62,048 nt of DNA from CAYRXE01 sp964428205 (GCA_964428205.1 CAYRXE010000002.1:1-62048); one strand, 5' to 3'. Positions 32,300 to 40,149 are shown, counted from the first letter of the stretch. The notes: generated from the sequence alone by a model not told the origin. Program-made: numbers and translations.

Positions 32300-32420
32300 A
32301 GAGGTTCTTTGAGCGCAAGGAACTTACTTCTATCGTAGACTCAGCCTTAGAAAGGCACCCATAAATTTTGAGGTACATACCTGGGTTTTCCTACAAAAAG
32401 ATCCTTGAGACAATTTTTAC

Positions 32421-32795
32421 ATGATTAATTCTTATCGCGACCTTTTGGTCTGGCAAAAAGCAATTGAGTTAGCCAAAGCAACGTATGACTTAACCGCCAA
32501 ATTTCCTTCAGAAGAAAAATTTGGATTAGTTTCACAAATGCGCAGAGCAGCTGTTTCTATACCATCAAATATTGCTGAAGGCAGATGCAGAGGAACTCGA
32601 AAAGACTTTTTACAGTTTCTCAGGATTGCGTATGGATCCGGAGCAGAACTAGAAACGCAGATGCACATTGCAGAACGACTGGGTTTTTCTAAAGATTTTT
32701 CCACTTCTTCCATAAGTGCACATATGACAAGCGTTATGAAAATGCTGAATTCTATGATTCATTCTTTATCTAAATCTGAAAGCCAAAAGCTATAA
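32421..32795 (+). CDS. Four-helix-bundle (23S rRNA intervening-sequence type) protein
   Basis: The 124-aa protein is a close match to the S23/TIGR02436 family: YRDLLVWQKAIELAKATYDL (helix 1), FGLVSQMRRAAVSIPSNIAE (the RRAAxSIPxNIAEG signature), KDFLQFLRIAYGSGAELETQ (helix 3). It was named from intervening sequences in 23S rRNA, but free-standing copies are common and of unknown role. Its last residues (SESQKL) are encoded by the right-hand heptamer repeat, so gene and repeats appear to be one unit. AT content is visibly higher than in neighbours. It probably moved as a small element between pyrD and the membrane protein at 32807. Confidence 0.9.
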   Translation: MINSYRDLLVWQKAIELAKATYDLTAKFPSEEKFGLVSQMRRAAVSIPSNIAEGRCRGTRKDFLQFLRIAYGSGAELETQMHIAERLGFSKDFSTSSISAHMTSVMKMLNSMIHSLSKSESQKL

Positions 32796-32801
32796 GCTTT
32801 C
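32778..32801. repeat. Right heptamer repeat, inverted relative to the left copy
   Basis: On the minus strand it reads as AGCTTAT, AGCTTTT and GGCTTTC units, the inverse of the array at 32272-32299. It overlaps the 3' end of the four-helix-bundle gene. Confidence 0.7.
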
Positions 32802-32806
32802 GCGCC

Positions 32807-33151
32807 TTACTTAATCATTCCGCCCATACCCTTTGGCACTCCTTTCCTGTGCAGACGCATGTAGGCCAGGTGACAGAGGAAGCCACCCAAAATCATCGCC
32901 ATGCCGAGGATCATCTGCCACTGAATGCGCGTCGTACTCTCCAGCTCTGCAGCACTGTGCGCAGCTCCCGTGAGCGATGCCAATTCATCTCCATTCAAAC
33001 TGCACTGACCAATAGCTTCGGTGGTGCTACCCAAGAGACTTGCGATACAAAGTTCTCCCTGTGCGGCAAAGAGGATAGCCACGCCACTGAGCAAAAACGC
33101 TGCCGTGAACGCGCGTGTGACTGAAAAGTGTGGATGATGCGTATGTGTCAT
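32807..33151 (-). CDS. Small two-segment membrane protein
   Basis: From ATG 33151 the 114-aa protein starts MTHTHHPHFSVTRAFTAAFL. It has membrane segments at about 12-30 (AFTAAFLLSGVAILFAA) and 77-96 (WQMILGMAMILGGFLCHLAY), with a roughly 45-residue loop between them containing two Cys (LCIASLLGSTTEAIGQCSLN). The loop is probably outside the cytoplasm and could form a disulfide. It ends with a Gly/Met-rich tail (KGVPKGMGGMIK). No family is recognised. It is divergent from rlmI across 50 nt containing overlapping -10-like elements (TATAGTATAG). Confidence 0.65.
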   Translation of the reverse strand: MTHTHHPHFSVTRAFTAAFLLSGVAILFAAQGELCIASLLGSTTEAIGQCSLNGDELASLTGAAHSAAELESTTRIQWQMILGMAMILGGFLCHLAYMRLHRKGVPKGMGGMIK

Positions 33152-33201
33152 TTCCCTTATAGTATAGCAGAAAGGGCTGTTTCCTGCTACAGTATCGCGC
33201 C

Positions 33202-34410
33202 ATGGCATATCCCGTCTTAACCCTCAAACCCGGCTCCGAAATCCACCTGCGTAATCGCCATCATGCGATCTTCCAGAGTGCCGTATCCAAACCACCAGAG
33301 GTCGAACCCGGTGGCATCGTGGAAGTACGCGCTGCTGATACATCCTTCCTGTGTTTTGCGACGTACAACGCAGGTGCGTACATCTGCGGAAGAGTGATCA
33401 GCTTCGAAGAAGGGGATCCGCTCCAGGCTATTCGCACGCAACTCGAACGCTCCATCGCACTTCGCAAAGAGTTCTTCGCGAACGAAGACACGAATGCGTA
33501 TCGCTTGGTGAATGCTGAGGGCGACTTTATCCCAGGACTCATTGTGGACCAGTACGGCGATGTCGTGGTGCTCCAGTCCACAACTCTGGGCATGGATAAG
33601 CTGCGTGATTTTATTGCCGATGCACTGATGGAGATCGTGAAGCCCAAAGCCATCTACGAAAAATCGACCAGCACCTCTCGTAAGAAGGAGGGTGTAGATG
33701 ATATCGAGCAGTGGATCAGAGGAGACGTAAAAGATGTGCACCCCGATAACGTTACCGAGGATGGAAAGTTGATCGTGAAAGAGCGGGGGATCCACTACGT
33801 GATTGATCTCGTGGGCAGCCAAAAGACAGGACTCTTCTTGGATCAGCGCGAAATGCGTTCGATCGTGAAACAGTTCGCCAAAGACCGTACCGTACTCGAT
33901 TGCTGCAGCTACGTAGGAGGCTTTGCGCTCAATGCATTAGCCGGAGGAGCCAAGGCAGCGGATGCCGTGGATTACGACAAAGAGGCCATTGCTCGTGCGG
34001 GCAAGAACATCGAAATGAATGGCATCGACCTCACGTACTTTGGTTCCTACGCCGAGGACGTGTTCGTGTTCCTGCGCAGGCGTCCACTCCCACGTGCATA
34101 CGACTTCATTATTTTGGATCCACCTGCCTTTGCAAAAAGAAGTTCTGATATTGAGCAGGCCAAGAAGGCCTACACCGATATGAACCGTTCCGCGATGATG
34201 GCATTGCCACCAGGATCACTCCTGCTCACGTGTTCGTGCTCGTACCACGTTGATATTCAACTCTTCCAGACGATAGTCTTCCACGCTGCGCGCCAGGCAA
34301 AGAGAAATGTGAGGATTCTCCAGCGACACCACCAAGCATACGATCATCCCGTGAACTTGTATCACCCGGAGGCGGATTATTTGAAGAGTTTGTTGCTCTG
34401 GGTCGAGTAA
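33202..34410 (+). CDS. rlmI: 23S rRNA (cytosine-5) methyltransferase RlmI-like
   Basis: The 402-aa protein begins with a PUA-type RNA-binding domain (PVLTLKPGSEIHLRNRHHAI), then an EEHEA-like middle (GLIVDQYGDVVVLQS). The SAM-dependent methyltransferase domain follows: QKTGLFLDQREMRSIVKQFA, VLDCCSYVGGFALNALAGGA, DFIILDPPAFAKRSSDIEQA, and the catalytic TCSCSYHV with Cys. RlmI methylates C1962 of 23S rRNA (E. coli numbering). The order and motifs match full-length family members of about 396 aa. It is divergent from the small membrane protein; a weak GCCTC/GAGGC hairpin follows its stop. Confidence 0.93.
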   Translation: MAYPVLTLKPGSEIHLRNRHHAIFQSAVSKPPEVEPGGIVEVRAADTSFLCFATYNAGAYICGRVISFEEGDPLQAIRTQLERSIALRKEFFANEDTNAYRLVNAEGDFIPGLIVDQYGDVVVLQSTTLGMDKLRDFIADALMEIVKPKAIYEKSTSTSRKKEGVDDIEQWIRGDVKDVHPDNVTEDGKLIVKERGIHYVIDLVGSQKTGLFLDQREMRSIVKQFAKDRTVLDCCSYVGGFALNALAGGAKAADAVDYDKEAIARAGKNIEMNGIDLTYFGSYAEDVFVFLRRRPLPRAYDFIILDPPAFAKRSSDIEQAKKAYTDMNRSAMMALPPGSLLLTCSCSYHVDIQLFQTIVFHAARQAKRNVRILQRHHQAYDHPVNLYHPEADYLKSLLLWVE

Positions 34411-34448
34411 CCCGCTTCGAGGTATAGGGAAACATGCCTCTTAGAGGC

Positions 34449-34477
34449 TTGAAATTTTTGGAGGGCGAGAGTACATA
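34449..34477 (+). promoter_or_regulatory. Promoter of the LEPR-XLL-like gene
   Basis: TTGAAA (34449-34454) and TACATA (34472-34477) are 17 nt apart. The start site would be near 34484, only about 7 nt before ATG 34491, giving an almost leaderless mRNA. Confidence 0.55.
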
Positions 34478-34490
34478 ACGCCCCAACCTT

Positions 34491-35564
34491 ATGAAGACGT
34501 ACCGTCCTCAATTCGAGCAGCTCGAAAACCGCAACATGCTTGCAGGTAATGCACTCAATCAACTTGCAGGACAATATCCTATTGATGCACACGAGATGAC
34601 AGCTCAGTACGTTGCGCTGGAACAGTCAGGCGTGAGAAATGAGGTCGCAGATGTGATGACAAAGGTTCCTGCTTCAAAAGAAGGTCGCTCCGTCGACACG
34701 GCACCACAGCATCCACATATCAGCGTGCATGTGGAGGAAGGAGACCATGGTCCAGAACTTCTCGTACATTTTGATGCCATGCCACCGGCACATGCCGTTC
34801 TCACAAAGGAGCTTCATGTGATTGGCCAGGTTGTTGCTGTGGCTGGAGAGGGCGAGCTGCATATGTCTTTACCTCACGAATACGGCACGTACACGCTCTT
34901 TTTCCAAGGGGAGGATCATGAGGTGATTGCGACGGTAGATATCGTGGTGGATGAAAGCGGTGTGCACACAGGAGAGGTAGAAACTCCGCACGAAGAGCAT
35001 GAGGAACACCCCCATCTTCCTCATGATGAGCATCACGAGGAGCACGCAACACATGAGGAGCACAAAGAGCATCCTGCACACGAGGAGCATGGCGTTCATC
35101 ACCATGAACACGTGTATCACGAACCGCACGCTCATGAGCATAACCACGTGCATCATCTCCATGAGCACGAGCATGACGAAGAGCACGACGAGGATGAGCA
35201 CGGTAAAAAGAAGCACAAAGAGGGCGACAAAGAAGAGCATCCTGCGGAAGAGAAGAAGGCTACAGAAGATAAGAAGCCCGAAGCTGCTGCAAAGGAGCAG
35301 CCTGCGATGAAGAGCAATCCCGAGAAGAGCGACGTGAAAACGCAGGGCGAAGAAGCAGCAAAAGAAGTACCTCCTGTATCCATTGCTCCAGAGTTCGTCG
35401 ACACCGTCTTTGCTGACTATCCTGAGCAGAAGAGCGAAAAGGTAGAAGCAGCAATTATTCAAAGCAACGATGCGCTCATTGCTGCCGGTCTCACGAGTGC
35501 TGCGGCCCTCGCCTACATGAGGCGTCGCCGTCGCAAGTCCGTGGAGCAAATCATTGCATCATAA
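34491..35564 (+). CDS. Surface-type protein with LEPR-XLL-like start, His/Glu-rich middle and C-terminal anchor
   Basis: The 357-aa protein begins MKTYRPQFEQLENRNMLAG, close to the LEPR-XLL sequence that opens many Planctomycetota exported proteins (FExLExRxxLA). Residues about 85-165 look like a beta domain. Residues 165-250 are extremely His/Glu-rich (HHHEHVYHEPHAHEHNH) and likely bind metal ions, followed by a Lys/Glu/Ala/Pro linker. The end, ALIAAGLTSAAALAYMRRRR, is a membrane segment plus Arg cluster like a sorting signal. I infer an exported, anchored, metal-binding protein. The convergent neighbour is PEP-CTERM-like, and both may come from a Planctomycete-like donor. Confidence 0.75.
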   Translation: MKTYRPQFEQLENRNMLAGNALNQLAGQYPIDAHEMTAQYVALEQSGVRNEVADVMTKVPASKEGRSVDTAPQHPHISVHVEEGDHGPELLVHFDAMPPAHAVLTKELHVIGQVVAVAGEGELHMSLPHEYGTYTLFFQGEDHEVIATVDIVVDESGVHTGEVETPHEEHEEHPHLPHDEHHEEHATHEEHKEHPAHEEHGVHHHEHVYHEPHAHEHNHVHHLHEHEHDEEHDEDEHGKKKHKEGDKEEHPAEEKKATEDKKPEAAAKEQPAMKSNPEKSDVKTQGEEAAKEVPPVSIAPEFVDTVFADYPEQKSEKVEAAIIQSNDALIAAGLTSAAALAYMRRRRRKSVEQIIAS

Positions 35565-35570
35565 AATCGA

Positions 35571-35588
35571 CTACTCATTGCTGAGTAG
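35571..35588. terminator. Hairpin between two convergent surface-protein genes
   Basis: CTACTCA (35571-35577) and TGAGTAG (35582-35588) form a perfect 7-bp stem with loop TTGC. A short T-tract follows only on the minus strand (35561-35566 read in reverse), so termination of the PEP-CTERM-like gene is possible. Confidence 0.45.
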
Positions 35589-35619
35589 CCGACGCATGCA
35601 ACTGCTCTAAGGTTATTTA

Positions 35620-36348
35620 CTAAGCCATAGCCGCTACTGGTGTGCGGTTACGCTTTCGCTGTTGGGCCCACAGCATAGTCGCGAGCCCGATCATGCCCAT
35701 GCCGAGAAGGATTGCTCCTCCTGGTACTGGCACAGCCACGACGTTCGCAAAGACCGTAGTCTCCGCAATCGTCTCTTCATTGCTGTACGCGCCAAATTGA
35801 ATGGCGTACTGACCCGTTACGTTTGGATCAAACAAGGGAGCACCCAAGCCCTGCCAGAAGGCGAAGTCTAGGTGCCAGCTTTCGCTTACAGCCCACGGAG
35901 TCGTGTCGTTAGACCACGATCCATTGGCAGGATTAGTGCGAAACGCTGACCCCCAAAGGTTCACTGGGAGGATCAGGTCTGTAAAACTGATGGCGGCAGA
36001 TGGATCGAAATCCGCCCGCACACGTAAGTATGTCGTAGCAGGATTTAAATTGAGCGAGCCTGGATCAAACTGTAAATCGAAACTCCACCAGGGCGAAATG
36101 CCGTTGCCGGCTAATCCTGCCTGTACGAAGTACTCATTTCCAACCTGACCTAGGAGTGCTCGACTATCACGCGAACCAATTTGGATACCAGTTTGCGAAC
36201 CACCCGCACCGTTATTCACAGTGAAGTTGACGTTCGGTATTCCGGTGCCGGCTAGGAAAGTCCCGTCGGCCTTGGTCAGATTAATAAAGTCTCCGAAGCA
36301 ACACTGATTAGCGATCAGTAGGACCGCTAGTGCGAACAAACGACGCAT
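35620..36348 (-). CDS. Secreted PEP-CTERM-like protein
   Basis: The 242-aa protein has a signal peptide (MRRLFALAVLLIANQCCFGD), a beta-rich body with WWSFDLQFDPGSLNLNPATT, and a C-terminal tripartite signal. The latter is VPVPGGAILLGMGMIGLATM, a PEP-CTERM variant (VPEP replaced by VPVPGG), then a membrane segment and the Arg/Lys cluster QQRKRNR. Such proteins are processed by exosortase/archaeosortase-type enzymes, and no such gene is in this window. GGAG lies 8 nt upstream of the ATG. The leader carries the perfect hairpin GTAGAGAG/CTCTCTAC near 36382-36400. It converges on the LEPR-XLL-like gene. Confidence 0.82.
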   Translation of the reverse strand: MRRLFALAVLLIANQCCFGDFINLTKADGTFLAGTGIPNVNFTVNNGAGGSQTGIQIGSRDSRALLGQVGNEYFVQAGLAGNGISPWWSFDLQFDPGSLNLNPATTYLRVRADFDPSAAISFTDLILPVNLWGSAFRTNPANGSWSNDTTPWAVSESWHLDFAFWQGLGAPLFDPNVTGQYAIQFGAYSNEETIAETTVFANVVAVPVPGGAILLGMGMIGLATMLWAQQRKRNRTPVAAMA

Positions 36349-36504
36349 TGCCTTATCTCCATTCCATAGGGAAAACGTGCCGGTAGAGAGCCCTCTCTAC
36401 TGGCTATTCGAAAGAACAGTTGCCGGAGCATTTAACACTACTCTGGTAGTTCCGTAAAGGCTTGGGGGGGGCCAAAACTTAAGGATTTTCGTGCACATAA
36501 AAGC

Positions 36505-36530
36505 GGAGCTCTCGAGTAAACGAGAGCTCC
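36505..36530 (-). terminator. Terminator of the VanX-like gene
   Basis: A perfect 10-bp inverted repeat GGAGCTCTCG / CGAGAGCTCC with a 6-nt loop lies 26 nt after the stop codon. On the minus strand it is followed by GCTTTTATG. Confidence 0.75.
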
Positions 36531-36555
36531 TAGGTTGGTTCTTTTCACAGGCTGG

Positions 36556-37776
36556 TTAGGCAACGTGTCCGAAGTTCTTCTCCACGAGTTGCCACGCCGA
36601 GTCGCCCGTACGGACGGCCATACGTTTTTCCGGTTTCATTCGGAGCAACGAATGGCAGGTGTTGCCGGCGTTCGGGTGCTTGTCCGACAGGTTTGGCTCG
36701 GCCATGAGGACGTTGCCATCAGTGCTGTAGACAATGTTGCCAAGCTGGAAGTGCCAGTTCTCGCCGGCCTGGGTAGGATCACCCGGGTCGTAGAAGCTGC
36801 CACCCGCAGTCATGAACGCGTAGTAGCGTATGCGATTTGCGACTCGCATGATTTCCCAGTCCGATTTTTTGAAGGCATCGGGAGTTGGGAAGCCAAGCTT
36901 TTGCAAGTGCGTCGTAAGCCGAAGATCGGACTTGGCGAGCGCGACATACGCATCGAAGTTATCGCCCTCGAGATACATCATCCCCGAAATGGGGTCGGCG
37001 TAATCGAAGGGGACGTGCGACAGAGGAACAGTCTTGCCATTCAGTTTTCCACGAACCATCAGATCGACAGCACCTCCGCCCGAGTGGGCGTTCCGGTTGC
37101 CGTTGAGCTTGATGCCGCGGCCAGCAGCGCGTCCAAGGTTGTTGTTTACACTGTGGAGGATGTAATCCCCGACAGCTTCATCCAGCGTCCCTGTGATGAG
37201 TTTCGCATCGATTGCATCTTGGAGATCCTGCGTGAACTCTTTGTCAGCCAAGAGTTGTACCTTGGTGACGTCGAGTTCTGCGCTAGGAGCCAAGCGCACC
37301 CAGGAGAAGGTTAAGTCGGCCATGCGGCCGTACTTCACCTGCTGCCAAGGCACGAGGCTGTCCAGCTTGAGGCCGTCGATTCCGGCGAGTTCCGCCATCG
37401 TCTCGGTGAAGCCCGCAGCTTGTCGCATGGGAGTTCGATACCCATCAACGAGTTGAAACTGCATGTTGCCTCCGGTGATTCGGTAGACCAACTTGTCGAG
37501 TGCTACCAAGCCTTCGGCGAACGTTTGGCGAAGCAAGAATTTGCCATCGCGAACACCTCCAGGAAGCACGCGCTTGCGGCCGCCGTAGATGTCTTTGCCA
37601 TCGTAGTCCCCAGTGCAGAGCACCATGTTCCCGACGTCGATCATCGGTTCTTCAGACGGCACATCGGGAACGTCCCGATAGCCATGATCATCACCGTCGA
37701 GAGCCCCTGTGATAGGGTTCGTCTTGATGTTGATCGGGATACTCGCCCAAGCATCTGGTTTCAGTCTCACGCGCAC
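36556..37776 (-). CDS. M15-family D-Ala-D-Ala dipeptidase-like protein (VanX type)
   Basis: The start is GTG 37776 with AAGGAGG 6-7 nt upstream, one of the few strong ribosome-binding sites here. The 406-aa protein has the M15D order: FQLVDGYRTPMRQAAG, then GNRNAHSGGGAVDLMV (metal-binding HxxxGxAxD), and the C-terminal AGENWHFQLG with the catalytic Glu and metal His. The family hydrolyses D-alanyl-D-alanine. No signal peptide is present, so it is cytoplasmic like VanX, which is about 200 aa. The extra N-terminal 95 residues and the inserts are unexplained. Its codons look more GC-rich than neighbours. An inverted repeat overlaps its promoter. Confidence 0.82.
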   Translation of the reverse strand: MRVRLKPDAWASIPINIKTNPITGALDGDDHGYRDVPDVPSEEPMIDVGNMVLCTGDYDGKDIYGGRKRVLPGGVRDGKFLLRQTFAEGLVALDKLVYRITGGNMQFQLVDGYRTPMRQAAGFTETMAELAGIDGLKLDSLVPWQQVKYGRMADLTFSWVRLAPSAELDVTKVQLLADKEFTQDLQDAIDAKLITGTLDEAVGDYILHSVNNNLGRAAGRGIKLNGNRNAHSGGGAVDLMVRGKLNGKTVPLSHVPFDYADPISGMMYLEGDNFDAYVALAKSDLRLTTHLQKLGFPTPDAFKKSDWEIMRVANRIRYYAFMTAGGSFYDPGDPTQAGENWHFQLGNIVYSTDGNVLMAEPNLSDKHPNAGNTCHSLLRMKPEKRMAVRTGDSAWQLVEKNFGHVA

Positions 37777-37868
37777 GAAACACCTCCTTTTGGGAAAATA
37801 GTTATTTTTCCTTTCGCACAGTCGGTTGTTTTATTACCAGCCGATGAACGAAAAGAACTTGCTGGATT

Positions 37869-37894
37869 TTGACAAATATTAGTAAATATGTCAA
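37869..37894 (-). promoter_or_regulatory. Promoter with overlapping palindrome upstream of the VanX-like gene
   Basis: On the minus strand TTGACA (37894-37889) is followed after 17 nt by CAAAAT. The 26-bp stretch from TTGACA to TGTCAA is an imperfect palindrome (9 of 13 positions pair, the outer six perfectly) and could bind a dimeric repressor. The leader would be about 85 nt. Confidence 0.55.
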
Positions 37895-37962
37895 TACAAC
37901 TATATAGGCTTAAAGCACGATAAAACTAATTAAATTGCCAATCTAATACTTTTACCACTCCT

Positions 37963-38214
37963 TCATTTCAGAGATTCCCGTAACATCTGCCTTAAGGATG
38001 ATTTGCCTTTATTTGTCTTGAAATACAATTCACGTCTTTCGGCATCGAGTGGGTCTTTGAATGCCTCATAAAATAGTAATTCAAATGGGCGCCGATTCCG
38101 CGTCGAAGTATTTCTTCCTTGTTGATGCTCCTCAAAGCGTCTGCGCAGATCTTTTGTAGATCCTATGTATAGCTTCTGATCTTTGAGGCTCCGAAGAACG
38201 TAGGTGTAATGCAT
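37963..38214 (-). CDS. GIY-YIG nuclease-superfamily protein
   Basis: From ATG 38214 the 83-aa protein starts MHYTYVLRSLKDQKLYIGST, a GIY-YIG motif (YVL and LYIG). DLRRRFEEHQQGRN follows with the conserved Arg and His, then NRRPFELLFYEAFKDPLDAE and the Lys-rich KTNKGKSSLRQ helix. It belongs to the single-domain group often annotated as UvrC-like or putative endonuclease, common in candidate phyla. An ATG six codons upstream is possible. The gene is AT-rich relative to neighbours and sits beside a repeat-rich intergenic stretch, which would suit a recently acquired gene. Confidence 0.88.
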   Translation of the reverse strand: MHYTYVLRSLKDQKLYIGSTKDLRRRFEEHQQGRNTSTRNRRPFELLFYEAFKDPLDAERRELYFKTNKGKSSLRQMLRESLK

Positions 38215-38241
38215 ACAACCAGTATGTTTCAAATAATGGCA

Positions 38242-38391
38242 CCGTGAACCACATTGGATTCACGGTTTGCCATGAACCACGCGCACACAGTTAAATGGAG
38301 AGCAAAAATCAGTTCTCTCTCGTTATGGATCTTGATGGGTATTGGCATAGCCATGAATCCAAGCTCGCGCAGCGAGCGCGTGGTTCATGGC
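38242..38391. repeat. Interlocked inverted repeats in a gene-poor stretch
   Basis: The region between the GIY-YIG and lipoprotein genes holds three nested symmetries. CCGTGAA/TTCACGG (38242-38248, 38259-38265) is a local hairpin. TTGGATTCA (38254-38262) pairs with TGAATCCAA (38354-38362). GCCATGAACCACGCGC (38269-38284) pairs perfectly over 16 bp with GCGCGTGGTTCATGGC (38376-38391). GCTCGC-GCA-GCGAGC (about 38363-38377) is a further hairpin. It could be a miniature mobile element or a structured RNA. Confidence 0.7.
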
Positions 38392-38505
38392 AGCCCCGAG
38401 GATTCTAGACGCAAACTCCCTCATCGACACAGCCATAGGCTGGTACAAAGTCCTGAAAAATATCGCAACCGTCGCAACTGCCTGATAGTTTCGATCCTTC
38501 GCCAT

Positions 38506-39639
38506 TTACGGGGTTCCGCCCGATGACTCCTGCCATATGCTGATTCCGTTTGGCATCTTGCCAACCTCTATGCGCCTGATTTCCGCGTCTGTGGAGGTAT
38601 TAATAACAGAAACGTCATTGCTAAGGAGATTAGTGACATACACTTCTTTCCCATCGGGAGAGACCACCACTCCATGAGGTGCATCTCCAGCCGGAATGTC
38701 CTTCACAACGCTGCGAGAAAGGAGATCAATTTTGTACACGGTCTTTCCGGTGGGTTGCTCGAAGTAGTAGCCCTGATCCGCGACGTACAGGAAGCGGCTG
38801 TCAGGAGTCGGGTAGAGCTGAATCGGTCCCTTCGATTCTTCTGGCAATTCAATGTAACTCACTTCCTTCGTTGCCGTTTCTACAAGAGCAATCTGCTTGG
38901 TGTCGTACAGGGAAACAGCCGCCCACTTCCCATCCGGCGTAACTGCCGTCTGCACGGCATTACCTTCAAGAGGAATTGTCGTAACTGTGTCTGTTGCCAG
39001 ATCGAGGACGCCAACCGCTTTTCCCCCTAAGAGGGCGACATACGCTGTCTTGCCATCGGAACTAATACGCAGGCCATGTGGCTCGCTACCCTCTGAGACC
39101 ATCACTTCTTTGACCAGCTCCAAGCGTCGTGCATCAATCTTGTAGATCGTGTTTTTCTCCTGTGCAGTGGCGTACGCGAATGAACCGTCCTCTGCTACGA
39201 CAACGTGTGCGAGATGTGCTCCGGTATCGAGAGGAATGCGCCTTATAATCGTATCAGTGTGGGGGTCAATGACGATTACCTGATCGGGCATTGTGTTTTC
39301 ATCGCCGTGCTCATTCCCGCTACCGTGCTCCCCGTTTTCCTCATGTCCGCCTCCTTCTTCGGAATGGCTGAGATTTGCCGTCACCCACACTGTTTTCCCA
39401 TCAGGAGCTACCTGCACGTTGTGAGGTGCGAACTCGCGGTCAATCCCATCCGCCTGCTCGGAAAGATCCACGGTCTTCATGACCGAACCTGTCACCGGAT
39501 TGAGAACAGCAATATGGCCTTCTCCCTCGGCTGCCACGTAGATTTTCTGGGAGACTTCACTATCAGCGACTGGACTTGCGGAACAGGCTGCAAGAAAGAG
39601 AGCGAGAAAGGCCGACGAAGCACGCGAGAGAAGTTTCAT
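38506..39639 (-). CDS. YVTN-family beta-propeller lipoprotein
   Basis: The 377-aa protein starts MKLLSRASSAFLALFLAACS, a lipoprotein signal peptide with the lipobox LAAC near residue 19. The rest is a seven-bladed propeller with repeated IYVAAEGEGHIAVLNPVTG, KTVWVTANLS, KTAYVALLGGKAVGVLDLAT and KEVYVTNLLSNDVSVINTST blades. A His/Glu/Gly-rich insert (EEGGGHEENGEHGSGNEHGD) in blade two may bind metal. It probably acts outside the cytoplasmic membrane. Its ATG overlaps the flavodoxin stop (ATGA at 39636-39639), so it is the last gene of a dsbB-flavodoxin-propeller operon. Confidence 0.88.
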   Translation of the reverse strand: MKLLSRASSAFLALFLAACSASPVADSEVSQKIYVAAEGEGHIAVLNPVTGSVMKTVDLSEQADGIDREFAPHNVQVAPDGKTVWVTANLSHSEEGGGHEENGEHGSGNEHGDENTMPDQVIVIDPHTDTIIRRIPLDTGAHLAHVVVAEDGSFAYATAQEKNTIYKIDARRLELVKEVMVSEGSEPHGLRISSDGKTAYVALLGGKAVGVLDLATDTVTTIPLEGNAVQTAVTPDGKWAAVSLYDTKQIALVETATKEVSYIELPEESKGPIQLYPTPDSRFLYVADQGYYFEQPTGKTVYKIDLLSRSVVKDIPAGDAPHGVVVSPDGKEVYVTNLLSNDVSVINTSTDAEIRRIEVGKMPNGISIWQESSGGTP

Positions 39640-40148
39640 GGCTGTTTAGCTGAAGAATCGGGTGAAGGCGCTGGCAGAATTGTAGCATTCTGCATCGCCG
39701 CAATGAGCTTCTCACTCCATTTCTGAACCCGCTCCTCCTGTCCATAGGGCTCATTTACAATAATGAGTGGCATGAGGAGCGGTTTCGCATGTGACAGTTT
39801 TACAAATTGCATGAAACGCTCTGTGCAGCGTGTTGTAAAATAATAGCGGTCATCGCCTAAACAGATAAGAACTATAGGCTTCCCTGATAGATCAACATCC
39901 TTGCTACGTTCAAAAAGAAGCTGGTGCATGTACATATTGAGCTGCCCTTCAACACCACCATAGTTCCATGTGCCAGAACCCAGAATGAGAACGTCTCCCC
40001 TTAGTAGGTCTTCTCGTTTAGCTTGTTCTGCCCTTTGTCTTTCGATTGTCAGTTCGGGTGCTTTTTGTGCAAGAAATGCGACCAGTTCATCAACAACGTA
40101 TTCAGTGTGGCCGCTTGTGGAGGCGTAAATAATGTGTAGAGAGGGCAT
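39636..40148 (-). CDS. Flavodoxin
   Basis: From ATG 40148 the 170-aa protein has the FMN phosphate loop IIYASTSGHTEYVVDELVAF, the isoalloxazine loops ILGSGTWNYGGVEGQL and VLICLGDDRYYFTTRCTERF, and the usual alpha/beta alternation. Flavodoxins carry low-potential electrons in the cytoplasm; the partner is not obvious. The start is 1 nt after the dsbB-like stop (TGACATG), and the stop overlaps the lipoprotein start, so all three are co-translated. The tail NATILPAPSPDSSAKQP is Pro/Ser-rich. The divergent nitroreductase is also a flavoprotein and a possible partner. Confidence 0.9.
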   Translation of the reverse strand: MPSLHIIYASTSGHTEYVVDELVAFLAQKAPELTIERQRAEQAKREDLLRGDVLILGSGTWNYGGVEGQLNMYMHQLLFERSKDVDLSGKPIVLICLGDDRYYFTTRCTERFMQFVKLSHAKPLLMPLIIVNEPYGQEERVQKWSEKLIAAMQNATILPAPSPDSSAKQP

Positions 40149-40149
40149 G

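Noticed and set aside
36440..36480. Sigma54-like GG-N10-GC element and a G8 run upstream of the PEP-CTERM-like gene
   Set aside because: The -12 element lacks TTGC, and the G-run makes a chance match likely. No sigma54 gene is known in this window.
38323..38505. Possible 60-aa minus-strand protein just after the lipoprotein gene
   Set aside because: Its second half is encoded by inverted-repeat DNA and it has no initiation signal. I prefer the repeat interpretation, though expression data could change this.
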